Shown: piece after piece, positions 35,239 to 47,313 of the stretch
How the letters are laid out: each line of letters starts with the position of its first letter
Position numbering within the stretch: position 1 is the first letter of the stretch
From: JAEUOS01 sp965279115
GTDB taxonomy: Bacteria > Pseudomonadota > Gammaproteobacteria > Burkholderiales > JAEUOS01
Assembly: GCA_965279115.1 (NCBI GenBank)
Contig: OZ257137.1
Coordinates: forward strand, 3,224,001 to 3,288,000
Length of the DNA: 64,000 bases
Direction of reading: 5' to 3'
Made by a program: the position numbers and the translations under genes
Notes under the pieces: model-generated
What the model was told of the DNA's origin: nothing
The model's input: only the letters and a program-made list of their open reading frames with translations
The model's database searches: none

Positions 35239-36099
35239 ATGGCCGGGGTAATACTCCGGCAGTTGTCTACGTTACTGCCCCACCGGGCTTTGCTCGGTGG
35301 GGCTTTTTCATTCCTGGCTGGTTGTGCGCTCGTGCAGAGCCCGTCGGAACAGGTCGATGCGATGGCCGAAGCGGCGCAATTTGACCGTGTAGTCGTTGTG
35401 GGTAGCCAACTCAGGACCTATCTCAAGTCAACGTCGGCACGGGCGCCAGAGTTGCTTACGGTTTTCATTGAAAGCGACGGCGCTCCGTGGCCATGGCCGG
35501 ATACGCCGCCAGTTGATCCGACGCCAGTGAAGCCACTCGTTATGCGGATGGCGGTTGCCGACCCATCAGCTCATGTTGCTTACGTGGCCAGGCCGTGTCA
35601 GTTTCTTTCCCCCTCTGGACTGGCCGCGTGCGATCCAACGTTGTGGACGGAGGGGCGATTTCGCAGCGATGCGGTTCGAGCGGTAGAAATCGCTGTTGAC
35701 GCCCTCAAGGCAAGGTCCGGCGCCAAGAAAGTCAACTTGGTCGGCTTTTCGGGTGGAGGGGCGATGGCCGCTTTGGTGGCCGCGAGGCGGCAGGATGTGG
35801 GCTGTTTGGTCACGATTGCGGCTCCGCTTGATACGAGCGCTTGGACCGACGCAATCGGTGTATCACGCTTATCAGCCTCATTGAACCCCGCAGATGCAGT
35901 CACGCGGCTTAGGGGGCTTCCTCAGACACACTTTAGCGGGCAGGACGATACCGTAGTCCCGTCGCGAAGCGCCGGGCGCCTTTTTTCAGCTATTCAAGCC
36001 TCCGCCTGGATAAGCGTTCCCGGTTTTGACCATGACTGTTGCTGGGAGCGAGATTGGGTTGCCTTGCGGCGCCGTTCCTGCCTCGCAAACGCTGGATAG
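35239..36099 (+). CDS. alpha/beta hydrolase lipoprotein
   Basis: 286 residues from the ATG at 35239. The N-terminus has a basic region, a hydrophobic stretch and a lipobox FLAGC (around residue 27-31), so the protein should be lipidated and anchored in the envelope. The nucleophile elbow is VGFSGGGAMAAL, and HFSGQDDTVVP and FDHDCCW fit the acid and histidine. The rest is a standard alpha/beta hydrolase. The intrinsic terminator of the preceding barrel gene lies inside its signal-peptide codons (35277-35308). A later start would lose the lipobox. Substrate is unknown. Confidence 0.7.
   Translation: MAGVILRQLSTLLPHRALLGGAFSFLAGCALVQSPSEQVDAMAEAAQFDRVVVVGSQLRTYLKSTSARAPELLTVFIESDGAPWPWPDTPPVDPTPVKPLVMRMAVADPSAHVAYVARPCQFLSPSGLAACDPTLWTEGRFRSDAVRAVEIAVDALKARSGAKKVNLVGFSGGGAMAALVAARRQDVGCLVTIAAPLDTSAWTDAIGVSRLSASLNPADAVTRLRGLPQTHFSGQDDTVVPSRSAGRLFSAIQASAWISVPGFDHDCCWERDWVALRRRSCLANAG
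35277..35308 (+). terminator. rho-independent terminator after the barrel gene, inside the next signal peptide
   Basis: GCCCCACCG (35277-35285) pairs perfectly with CGGTGGGGC (35295-35303) around a 9-base loop and is followed by five Ts. It is 52 bases past the barrel stop. The bases are also codons 13-23 or so of the downstream lipoprotein. Confidence 0.8.
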
Positions 36100-36177
36100 T
36101 TTCAAGAACCCTCCAACCCCGGCGCTTCGGCGTGCGCCACGTTGTGGACGCAGTCGACCATGAGGGGCCTGATCTGT

Positions 36178-36873
36178 CTAGCGCATGAAAGGCAGCGGCT
36201 GGATGACGATCGACTGGATCAACGCGTCGAGTCCGCCGCCTTGTTGCAGGAATATCGGAGTTTCCCTGAGGATTTGAAGCGCTTCCTCGCCCGGCCGCAA
36301 ATTTTGCGGCGCGAACGCGGTTTGTTCCTTACGTACGTCCAAACTCGGTCCAGTGGCGATCCTGATGTTCGTACCTCCATCATGAACATAGTTGTACACC
36401 CCTGCTCTGGCTTCTGCCGTATCGGCTTCTACGACCGAAACCTCAAAGTCGGTTCCCCGAATGCCAATCGTCGCGGTATTTGCGCGGACGGCGACCTGTG
36501 ATGGGGAATTTTTTCCGATCAGCCCGGAAATCATCCTTGCGGTTCCGCGCAATATGGAAACAATTGAAGAGTCGGAAGGCTTTTGCTCAAACTTGAAATC
36601 GGTGATCTGGAATCGGGTGTTTTGGCGAAGTACAACCTTGGAGTCGTCGGCCATCTTGATTAGCACCTCACTTCTCGACGCGGTCTGTAACGTGTCGCCT
36701 GGCTGAATCGCGTCTTTTGGGGTTGCAACGCGTGATCGGTTGTCTGCACCGACGATATTCACAGTTCCGGAAAGCTCCTGAATCGTGCCTGCGTCAGCCG
36801 CATAAACAGGCATAGTCGTTAGGGCGATCGCGAGCGACATGGCCGATTTGACAGCGTAGCTGAGTCTTTTCAT
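36178..36873 (-). CDS. FecR-domain secreted protein
   Basis: 231 residues from the ATG at 36873, chosen for its signal peptide (MKRLSYAVKSAMSLAIALTTMPVYA) and a GGGAG Shine-Dalgarno. The FecR-type beta domain spans about residues 30-150: GTVNIVGADNRSRVATPKDAIQPGDTLQTA, DDSKVVLRQNTRFQI, and the conserved VRANTATIGIRGTDFEVSV. Such domains are found in periplasmic or surface proteins outside the iron-regulation context as well; no TonB receptor or FecI-type sigma gene is adjacent. The role in this polysaccharide region is unclear. Confidence 0.85.
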   Translation of the reverse strand: MKRLSYAVKSAMSLAIALTTMPVYAADAGTIQELSGTVNIVGADNRSRVATPKDAIQPGDTLQTASRSEVLIKMADDSKVVLRQNTRFQITDFKFEQKPSDSSIVSILRGTARMISGLIGKNSPSQVAVRANTATIGIRGTDFEVSVVEADTAEARAGVYNYVHDGGTNIRIATGPSLDVRKEQTAFAPQNLRPGEEALQILRETPIFLQQGGGLDALIQSIVIQPLPFMR

Positions 36874-37233
36874 CTGAAACTCCCTTGTCGAGGAAACTAA
36901 TTCGGCTTTGTGTGACTTAAGGCTGTCGTGCAATGCGCTCGGACCTGATTCCAGACATGAATGTCCAGAACGCATGGAGATGACCGCTGATTTCTGCATC
37001 AAGGCAGAGAGGCCCGCGGCAAGTCGCGGATATAGAATCCTTCGTTATTGACCTTCTCGTCCAATTTAGGTAGTCCCTGACCCTCCGGGGGCAATCTGAG
37101 GATGTCGCCCTCAAGAACTGATTTGATTCTCCACCCAATAACAACTCAAACCCGCTGCCGACGACGCAACAGCCGGCTTTGCAGGCTTGATGCCAACGCA
37201 TAAGCTCGGCGCGATGCGCCCAACCTCCTCAAT
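36874..37233. other. 360-base divergent intergenic region, no gene seen
   Basis: This lies between the divergently encoded FecR-domain protein and GT2 genes. Short open frames here lack start signals and family features. The base composition is lower in GC than the neighbouring core genes. It presumably holds both promoters, but I see no convincing boxes or operators. Confidence 0.5.
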
Positions 37234-38154
37234 TTGCCAGTGATTGCCATCCTACTTTGCACGCATTTCGGAGAAGTATTCCTTGCAAAACAACTTGAGT
37301 CAATCGAGAAGCAGAGCGTAACTGATTGGCGCGTCTATGTCTCCGATGATCGCTCAACTGACGCTACGCGGGACATTCTGGAGGCGTATCGGCAGCGTTG
37401 GGGCGACCGGCGGTTGTCGGTGAGGAACGGCCCCGGCGCTGGATTTCGCGCCAACTTCATGTCGCTTGCCTGCGCGCCCGACATCCGCGCCCAGTACTAC
37501 GCATTTGCCGATCAAGATGACCTCTGGGACGAGGACAAGCTTGAGACAGGATTGCGTTGGCTAACGGCGTTGCCAGACGACCTCCCGAATTTGTATTGTG
37601 CTCGCACCAGGCTTATCGATCAAAGTGGCCGAGCCATCGGCTTATCCCCGCTATTCCGCCGCCCGGTGTCATTTCGTAACGCGTTGGTACAAAGCATAGC
37701 TGGCGGCAACACCATGATGTTCAATAACGCCACAAGAGCATTGCTTGTCGAGGCAGGCCCGGCCGTCGACGTACAGACCCACGATTGGTGGACTTATTTG
37801 CTCGCAACGGGCTGCGGAGGGCGCGTGCAATACGACGCTCGACCGACGGTAGGCTATCGGCAACACGGCGCGAACCTAGTGGGTTCAAACGCAAGCTTGT
37901 CGGGACGCATTCAAAGAGCGAAGCGCATGCTGGCCGGAAATTTTCGTTCAATGAACAGCAGAAACATCGCCGCGCTGCGAACCATGGAGCACCGTCTCAC
38001 CGCGGAGAATCTCGAACTGCTCAACCTATTTGATTCTGCCCGGGACGCGGTGTTTCCTCTCAGGCTTTCGCGTATGCGCAGGATAGGAGTCTATTGCCAT
38101 ACGCTACTCGGCAATTTGGGGCTCATCGTGGCAACAGTTCTGCGAAAAATATAG
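37234..38154 (+). CDS. family 2 glycosyltransferase
   Basis: 306 residues from a TTG at 37234 or 304 from a GTG at 37240; neither has a clear Shine-Dalgarno and no in-frame ATG is near. The GT-A fold is evident: VIAILLCTHFGEVFLAKQLE, VSDDRSTDATRDIL, and the metal-binding YAFADQDDLWDEDKL. The closing part (YDARPTVGYRQHGANLVGSN) resembles rhamnosyl/galactofuranosyl-type LPS transferases. It is the last gene of the polysaccharide region. A run of 12 Gs begins 34 bases after the stop. Confidence 0.85.
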   Translation: MPVIAILLCTHFGEVFLAKQLESIEKQSVTDWRVYVSDDRSTDATRDILEAYRQRWGDRRLSVRNGPGAGFRANFMSLACAPDIRAQYYAFADQDDLWDEDKLETGLRWLTALPDDLPNLYCARTRLIDQSGRAIGLSPLFRRPVSFRNALVQSIAGGNTMMFNNATRALLVEAGPAVDVQTHDWWTYLLATGCGGRVQYDARPTVGYRQHGANLVGSNASLSGRIQRAKRMLAGNFRSMNSRNIAALRTMEHRLTAENLELLNLFDSARDAVFPLRLSRMRRIGVYCHTLLGNLGLIVATVLRKI

Positions 38155-38187
38155 TCCCTCGGCGCAACGCAAACACGAGACTTGGGC

Positions 38188-38199
38188 GGGGGGGGGGGG
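38188..38199 (+). repeat. homopolymeric G12 tract
   Basis: Twelve consecutive Gs, flanked by GGGC and CGG, lie 34 bases after the GT2 stop. It is intergenic, not inside a reading frame. Such tracts are prone to slippage and to sequencing error. Confidence 0.85.
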
Positions 38200-38333
38200 C
38201 GGAAAGCAGGACCTCAAAGCATGCGGACACGCGACGCTCTCACTCGTACCTGAACGCAGCTGCCTCAACGTGCTATCGCGGTAACGTCAACCGCAGTCGG
38301 ACCGAATATTAAAGATGCGCACTTACCGCCTGC

Positions 38334-38377
38334 GCCCCTTGAGCGGGCGTCCAAAATCAATCGCAGCTCAAAGGGGC
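38334..38377. repeat. imperfect inverted repeat in the region upstream of the rRNA operon
   Basis: GCCCCTTGAGC (38334-38344) pairs with GCTCAAAGGGGC (38366-38377) with a single bulged A and a 21-base loop. There is no T-tract after it, so it is not an ordinary terminator of the GT2 gene. Confidence 0.6.
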
Positions 38378-38424
38378 TGCCGCTTCGACGCCGACGTTTC
38401 TTAGCTGCGGGTCGCGAAATGATT

Positions 38425-38453
38425 TTTGCGATTCATCGAAAATAAATCGCAAA
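38425..38453. promoter_or_regulatory. 9-bp inverted repeat just upstream of the rRNA promoter
   Basis: TTTGCGATT (38425-38433) and AATCGCAAA (38445-38453) form a perfect inverted repeat with an 11-base AT-rich spacer. It ends 5 bases before the -35 box, in the place of an UP element or activator site. A protein-binding role is inference. Confidence 0.5.
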
Positions 38454-38458
38454 GGGTG

Positions 38459-38487
38459 TTGACACATCCCGAAAACTTCCCCATAAT
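38459..38487 (+). promoter_or_regulatory. rRNA operon promoter
   Basis: A perfect -35 TTGACA (38459-38464) and a -10 CATAAT (38482-38487) are spaced by 17 bases. The position, about 240 bases before 16S and just ahead of boxA, fits a strong rRNA promoter. Confidence 0.88.
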
Positions 38488-38535
38488 CTCATTTCTCTGC
38501 TGCATGTGTTGTTTCTGACGACGCGGACCGGCAAA

Positions 38536-38545
38536 CGCTCTTTAA
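38536..38545 (+). promoter_or_regulatory. boxA antitermination element of the 16S leader
   Basis: CGCTCTTTAA closely matches the boxA consensus TGCTCTTTAACA, which recruits NusB/NusE so that RNA polymerase resists termination through the rRNA genes. Confidence 0.8.
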
Positions 38546-38555
38546 AAATTAACAG

Positions 38556-38572
38556 CCGATAAGTGTGGGCGC
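38556..38572 (+). other. left arm of the 16S precursor processing stem
   Basis: These 17 bases (CCGATAAGTGTGGGCGC) are complementary, with one G-U, to 40283-40299 downstream of 16S. The pair encloses 16S in the manner of the RNase III processing stalk. Confidence 0.8.
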
Positions 38573-38725
38573 TTGATAGCGGGCCAGCGGCAAAGCAACT
38601 TAGGTTGTGGCGCCGTAAGCAAAAGCATCAAACTGCTCACACTTGAAATCAAGGTAAGTATACAAGTATTTACCTGTCAGTATTTTGAGTTGGGCGACGC
38701 AGATAATTTCTGCAAAACAGGTATT

Positions 38726-40263
<1,538 letters not shown>

Positions 40264-40282
40264 GAGCGTGGCCCAATGCCAG

Positions 40283-40299
40283 GCGTCCACACTTATCGG
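40283..40299 (+). other. right arm of the 16S precursor processing stem
   Basis: GCGTCCACACTTATCGG pairs with 38556-38572 over 17 bases with one G-U. Confidence 0.8.
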
Positions 40300-40379
40300 T
40301 TGTTCAGCTTAGCGAGACTCATTGCAGAACGAAACGCTCGTTTTGGTTGATGTTTCTGCCCTTCGGGTTTCGTTGCGGA

Positions 40380-40456
40380 GGGTCTGTAGCTCAGCTGGTT
40401 AGAGCACCGTCTTGATAAGGCGGGGGTCGATGGTTCGAACCCATCCAGACCCACCA
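40380..40456 (+). tRNA. tRNA-Ile (GAT anticodon)
   Basis: 77 bases with CCA encoded. The acceptor stem is GGGTCTG/CAGACCC, the anticodon loop TTGATAA has GAT at 40414-40416, and the T-arm holds GGTTCGAACC. Position after 16S is standard. Confidence 0.98.
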
Positions 40457-40467
40457 TTCGCTTAATT

Positions 40468-40543
40468 GGGGGTTTAGCTCAGCTGGGAGAGCACCTGCTT
40501 TGCAAGCAGGGGGTCGTCGGTTCGATCCCGTCAACCTCCACCA
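40468..40543 (+). tRNA. tRNA-Ala (TGC anticodon)
   Basis: 76 bases with CCA encoded. The acceptor stem GGGGGTT/AACCTCC has one G-U, the anticodon stem-loop is CCTGC-TTTGCAA-GCAGG with TGC at 40501-40503. It lies 11 bases after tRNA-Ile, as usual for proteobacterial spacers. Confidence 0.98.
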
Positions 40544-40571
40544 ATCGCGCTGTGGTTTATGTGTCGAAGAT

Positions 40572-40610
40572 ACATTCAAGTCCTGTGTTGCAGGGCTTGA
40601 ATGTGTTTTT
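40572..40610 (+). terminator. terminator-like hairpin in the 16S-23S spacer
   Basis: ACATTCAAGTCCTG (40572-40585) pairs with CAGGGCTTGAATGT (40591-40604) over 14 bp with one G-U and a 5-base loop, followed by GTTTTT. It looks like an intrinsic terminator but sits inside the operon, where boxA-driven antitermination should allow read-through. It could instead be a processing site. Confidence 0.65.
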
Positions 40611-40636
40611 GAATGCGCCCTTGTGGCGTAATCGGC

Positions 40637-40648
40637 TGATCTTTAACA
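40637..40648 (+). promoter_or_regulatory. boxA element of the 23S leader
   Basis: TGATCTTTAACA matches the boxA consensus TGCTCTTTAACA at 11 of 12 positions and lies about 190 bases before 23S, the usual place for the second boxA. Confidence 0.85.
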
Positions 40649-40667
40649 ATTTGGAAGAAGTGTGTTG
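40647..40667 (+). other. left arm of an outer long-range stem around 23S
   Basis: Most of this stretch (CAATTTGGAAGAAGTG then TTG) is complementary to 43798-43816 downstream of 23S, with a small bulge and one G-U. It would extend the 23S precursor stalk. Confidence 0.55.
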
Positions 40668-40714
40668 ATTCACAAGATTTTTTGTGAAGGCAACATGGGT
40701 TGTGATTGTATCAA

Positions 40715-40750
40715 CCGATCTTTTTACGCAAGTCAGAGTAAAAAGATTGG
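40715..40750 (+). repeat. local hairpin in the 16S-23S spacer
   Basis: CCGATCTTTTTAC (40715-40727) pairs with GTAAAAAGATTGG (40738-40750), 13 bp with one G-U, around a 10-base loop. Role unknown; probably part of the precursor fold. Confidence 0.6.
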
Positions 40751-40822
40751 CACAAACGCGAATTATCTCTATAGCCTCCTTGGCGGATCGCGGTTCTTGC
40801 CGAACCAGCTGGTCGACGAGGG

Positions 40823-40835
40823 TTCAAGGTTATAG

Positions 40836-40843
<8 letters not shown>
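40823..40843 (+). other. left arm of the 23S precursor processing stem
   Basis: 21 bases across the 5' end of 23S pair with 43702-43722 at the 3' end, with a single G-U. This is the expected RNase III stalk. Confidence 0.85.
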
Positions 40844-43712
<2,869 letters not shown>

Positions 43713-43797
43713 TAACCTTGAATAGTAAATTATTCGGGTAAATGGATAATTCGCGCAAATGATATGCCCTCATGTCTTCGGACATGAAACCACAATC

Positions 43798-43816
43798 CAA
43801 CACTTCTTCCAGATTG
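43798..43816 (+). other. right arm of the outer long-range stem around 23S
   Basis: CAACACTTCTTCCAGATTG is complementary to most of 40647-40667 with one G-U and a small bulge. Confidence 0.55.
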
Positions 43817-43856
43817 GCTTTGTTTGCTGCTGTTAGGCAAATGAGGCGACAAGTCA

Positions 43857-43973
43857 AGCTTGGCGGCAATAGCGAGGTGGTCCCACTCCTTCCCATCCCG
43901 AACAGGACAGTGAAACGCCTCTGCGCCGATGATAGTGTGCACTCCGCATGCGAAAGTAGGTCACTGCCAAGCT
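43857..43973 (+). rRNA. rrf: 5S ribosomal RNA
   Basis: About 117 bases. The terminal stem AGCTTGGC/GCCAAGCT encloses GCAATAGCGAGGTGGTCCCAC, CCATCCCGAACAGGACAGTG, AAACGCCTCTGCGCCGATG and GCGAAAGTAGG, all typical 5S elements. Ends are set by the stem. Confidence 0.96.
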
Positions 43974-43985
43974 GTTTATCCAAGC

Positions 43986-44017
43986 AAAAAGCCCGGTCAT
44001 TCGTGACCGGGCTTTTT
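43986..44017 (+). terminator. rRNA operon terminator
   Basis: GCCCGGTCA (43991-43999) and TGACCGGGC (44004-44012) form a perfect 9-bp stem with a TTCG tetraloop, flanked by five As and five Ts. The symmetry means it can act on both strands. Confidence 0.95.
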
Positions 44018-44071
44018 GTTTTTGGTAGGCGTTAGTCGGCTCACGAAGCGAATTGATGGCACACTCCGCAG

Positions 44072-44755
44072 CTATTTGTTTGACGAGCCTGCGCTGTCAG
44101 GGTTGAGGCGGGGACCAAGCAGGTGCAGGAATCCTCTTGCGATGCTCTCGGGCGAGAGCCCGCGCGGGCGATACCATGCTGGTGTCCAGTTCAGGGCGCC
44201 GAGCAACATCATCCTCGCGATACGCCTGTCATCTGGCGAGGCGTCACCCAAAGCTGCAAGCAATCTGACGAAACGGGATTCGTAGTCATCGCGTAGACCT
44301 GCCAATAACGGTCTGACCGACGGAACCGTATCAGGGTGTACGCTCACCACGACCTTCGCGTACGCGCTTTCATCGAGCAGTGCCGCCAAGTGAGCGACAC
44401 AAGCGGCCTCAAGTTGCGCCCAAGCGCCAACCCGTAATTCGACCGCGTGAGAAACCGACAGGTCGATCCGCCGGACCCCCTCGGCGTATACCGCAAGCAG
44501 CAATTCGTCCTTGTTCGCAAAATGGTAGTACAGCGAGCCCGGCAACATGCCAACCGCTTTGACGATGTCACGAATCGACGTACGATGAAACCCCTTGGCC
44601 GCGAACAGCGACGCAGCTGCATCGCGCAACTCGACGAAGCGATTGTCAGCCCGTGGCGCGAGAGCACAAACACCTTCACCCTTGGCGAGCGCCCCGAACT
44701 CGTTGCCAGAGTCCGCCCTTGACCCTGCCGCACTCGGTGTCCGCGATTCAGCCAT
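44072..44755 (-). CDS. TetR family transcriptional regulator
   Basis: 227 residues from the ATG at 44755, which shares one base with the P450 stop (TGATG). After a 35-residue N-terminal extension, the HTH lies at about 40-90: RDAAASLFAAKGFHRTSIRDIVKAVGMLPGSLYYHFANKDELL. The C-terminal part is the divergent ligand-binding helical domain. It is the last gene of the leftward LIV/P450 unit, and the PsrA-like palindrome at 53963-53976 may be its operator, giving autoregulation. The ligand is probably an acyl-CoA, inferred from the neighbours. Confidence 0.92.
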   Translation of the reverse strand: MAESRTPSAAGSRADSGNEFGALAKGEGVCALAPRADNRFVELRDAAASLFAAKGFHRTSIRDIVKAVGMLPGSLYYHFANKDELLLAVYAEGVRRIDLSVSHAVELRVGAWAQLEAACVAHLAALLDESAYAKVVVSVHPDTVPSVRPLLAGLRDDYESRFVRLLAALGDASPDDRRIARMMLLGALNWTPAWYRPRGLSPESIARGFLHLLGPRLNPDSAGSSNK

Positions 44756-45972
44756 CACCGTCTGACAGAAACGTCCAGCGCCTTCATCCCACGAAACACC
44801 AATGAATTGATCCAATCCGGCGCCGGCCCGATGGTTTCCACCGAACGGAACCGCGCCAGCAAAGCCGGAAAGGCGATCTGCCCTTCCAGTCTGGCGAGCG
44901 GAAAGCCGAGACAAATGTGTTGGCCGAATCCAAACGTGAGATGTGGAACGCCATCGCGATCAATGTCCAGGGTATCTGGCGAGGGATAGGCTTCAGGATC
45001 ACGATTCGCAGCATTGAGCATCATGAACACGCGATCGCCCTCATTCAACCGCTTGCCGCGTAGTTCATGGCTCCGGCTGACGATCCGGACCTGCGCGCCA
45101 GAGGGGCCCTCGAATCGCAGCAATTCTTCGACGGCTGCGCTGGAAAGGGCAGGATTACACCGCAACTTCTCCATCTGATCCGGAAACTGCGTCAAGGAGA
45201 GCATTCCGTTGGCAATGTGGTTGGTTGTCGTTTCGTGCCCGGCAAACAAAAGCAGAATGCAGGTAGCGATCAACTCGTCCTCGGACAATCGATCACCGCC
45301 GTCCTCGAGCAGGACGAGTTCCGAAAGCAAATCCGCGGTCGGTGCGGCGCGACGCCGCGCGATATGGTGCCGGAAGAAGTCGGCCATCTCCCGCGTCGCA
45401 GCCTCGGCAGTATCGTATTTCTCCGCAGAGGTGCGTGAAGAACCGATGAACAACGCCATTTCGTCGGACATCCGCTTCACCTTCTCGAGATCATCACGCG
45501 GTATTCCGAGCATCGCCATGATCACCAGGCATGGCAATGGCCCGGCAAACTCCGCAACAAAGTCGAACCGATCGCGTTCACCGATCCGCTCGAGCAGCCA
45601 TTGTGTGATGCCTTCGATCTGCGGCCGCATTGCCTGCATCGACTTGTTGTGGAAAACGCGCGAAGTGAGCCGGCGCAGCCGCGTATGCTCCGGGGCGTCC
45701 TTGAAAACCATCCAGAGCGAGAGATAGCGCATGATGTCCGCGATCTTCCTGGCCTCCTCCCCAGGTACGGTTGCGAAAAACGGACGCAGACGATCAGAGG
45801 ACATGCGTTCAGGCTCGAGACAGACCCGCTTGACGTCGTCATAACGCGTCAACACCCAGCTTTTCAAGCGCGGACTCCAGTGCACCGGGTCCTCCGAGCG
45901 CATCCGCGCAAACAGGGGGTAAGGATTTGCCAGGATCGCGGGATCTTCCGGCCGATAGTCAATCGAGGTCAT
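44755..45972 (-). CDS. cytochrome P450
   Basis: 405 residues from the ATG at 45972, which overlaps the thiolase stop by 4 bases. All class signatures are seen: I-helix AGHETT (244-249), ExxR at 283-286 (ELLR), and heme loop FGFGQHICLG with the ligand C354. The size and lack of a membrane anchor point to a soluble bacterial P450 that needs a ferredoxin and reductase, neither of which is in the window. A role in hydroxylating the substrate imported or activated by the neighbouring proteins is inferred. Confidence 0.93.
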   Translation of the reverse strand: MTSIDYRPEDPAILANPYPLFARMRSEDPVHWSPRLKSWVLTRYDDVKRVCLEPERMSSDRLRPFFATVPGEEARKIADIMRYLSLWMVFKDAPEHTRLRRLTSRVFHNKSMQAMRPQIEGITQWLLERIGERDRFDFVAEFAGPLPCLVIMAMLGIPRDDLEKVKRMSDEMALFIGSSRTSAEKYDTAEAATREMADFFRHHIARRRAAPTADLLSELVLLEDGGDRLSEDELIATCILLLFAGHETTTNHIANGMLSLTQFPDQMEKLRCNPALSSAAVEELLRFEGPSGAQVRIVSRSHELRGKRLNEGDRVFMMLNAANRDPEAYPSPDTLDIDRDGVPHLTFGFGQHICLGFPLARLEGQIAFPALLARFRSVETIGPAPDWINSLVFRGMKALDVSVRR

Positions 45973-47222
45973 TTGCACTTTTCCAGAATGGTTATGGCGC
46001 AGGCAGCTTCGTCGAAGCCCATCACACCGCCACCGTTTTCGATAATTCCAAGGGAAGCGTTCCTTACTTGACGTGCGCCGGCCTCCCCACGCAGTTGGCT
46101 TGTGACTTCGTAGACCATTGACAACCCGGTTGCCCCAACCGGATGGCCCTTGGAAACGAGACCGCCCGAAACGTTGACCGGAATGCTGCCGCCAAGACGA
46201 GTGGCGCCGGACTCGACAAACCGTCCGCCACTGCCGACCTCGCAGAATCCCATCATTTCGAGTTGGTAGATTTCGCAAAACGAAGTTGCATCGTGCACTT
46301 CGGCGAGATCGAAATCAGCCGGGCGCAGGCCGGTCTTGGCATATGCCTTGTCAGCGGCGATCTTCGAGAGTCCCGCTTCGTCGAGCCTGCGATACTTCCC
46401 GCCCGAAAGCGTCGAAACGCGTACTTCAACCGCGCGGCTTTGAACTGCAGACGGAAAATTGGCGAGGGCCGCCTCGGAACACAAGAGAGCGGCCGCTGCT
46501 CCGTCCCCGAGCGGCGAGCACATGGCCCGGGTCAGCGGAAAGCTGATTTCGCGGTCAGCCAGCACCTCGTCAACCGAAACCTCGAATCGGTACTGCGCTT
46601 TCGGGTTGAGGCTTCCATGAAAGTGATTCTTTGAAGCCCCCGCTGCGATCTGGCGTTGCGTAGTCCCATGGCGCTTCATGTGCCATGCGGCTTGCATCGC
46701 GTAGGTATCCATGAACACCGTCCGACCGGGGCCGGTCTCGAAAGCCTTGCCGGCTTCGGCGCCCGCCCGCGCGTAGTACTCCTGCCATATCAAGGGATCC
46801 AGCTGGTCGATCGCTGTGCCAAAGATCTCCGGTACCCGCTCGGGCCGATCCGGACTGACCAGCTTTTCGACACCCAACGCAAGACTGACCTGAACTTCAC
46901 CGGACAGGATGTCCTTCCATGCGCCGTGAAACGCGAACGACGCTGTCGCGCAGCCACCCTCCACGTTGACCATGGGCACCCGTTCCGGGAAAAGCCCTTC
47001 CCCGACCAGCGGTGAAAAAACGACCTGGCCACGAATCCCGCCCTGGCCCCATTGCCCCATTCCGCAATTGCCAAACCACGCCTGCTCGATCATCTCGCCA
47101 CTAGCCAGCCCGGCATCTGAGAGTACATCGAGGTACGCCATCCGCGCCAGCGTCTTGAACGACTTGTCCGCATGCTTGCCAAAGGGCGTGCATGCCGATC
47201 CGACGATATAAACACGATCCAT
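45969..47222 (-). CDS. SCP2-type thiolase family protein
   Basis: 417 residues with a GGGAGG Shine-Dalgarno. The nucleophile is C91 in EGGCATAS; H310 in EVHDATSF and H360 in SKGHPVGATG complete the SCP-x-type active site. Family members cleave branched or sterol side-chain 3-oxoacyl-CoAs; others act with a DUF35 partner, which is not encoded here. The gene is 91 bases after the acyl-CoA synthetase gene and overlaps the P450 start. Confidence 0.9.
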   Translation of the reverse strand: MDRVYIVGSACTPFGKHADKSFKTLARMAYLDVLSDAGLASGEMIEQAWFGNCGMGQWGQGGIRGQVVFSPLVGEGLFPERVPMVNVEGGCATASFAFHGAWKDILSGEVQVSLALGVEKLVSPDRPERVPEIFGTAIDQLDPLIWQEYYARAGAEAGKAFETGPGRTVFMDTYAMQAAWHMKRHGTTQRQIAAGASKNHFHGSLNPKAQYRFEVSVDEVLADREISFPLTRAMCSPLGDGAAAALLCSEAALANFPSAVQSRAVEVRVSTLSGGKYRRLDEAGLSKIAADKAYAKTGLRPADFDLAEVHDATSFCEIYQLEMMGFCEVGSGGRFVESGATRLGGSIPVNVSGGLVSKGHPVGATGLSMVYEVTSQLRGEAGARQVRNASLGIIENGGGVMGFDEAACAITILEKCK

Positions 47223-47313
47223 CAGGACCTCCCTCGAATTCCCGTATACGACGCGGTCGGCCGATCACAGTCAAGATCAGACAGAACACCTTCACCATTG
47301 AAAACCAAACTGG

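Larger units (their letters stand above)
38155..38458. other. 304-base gene-free region upstream of the rRNA operon
   Basis: No credible open frame is present. It holds a G12 tract and two inverted repeats listed separately. The rRNA promoter follows directly. Confidence 0.6.
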
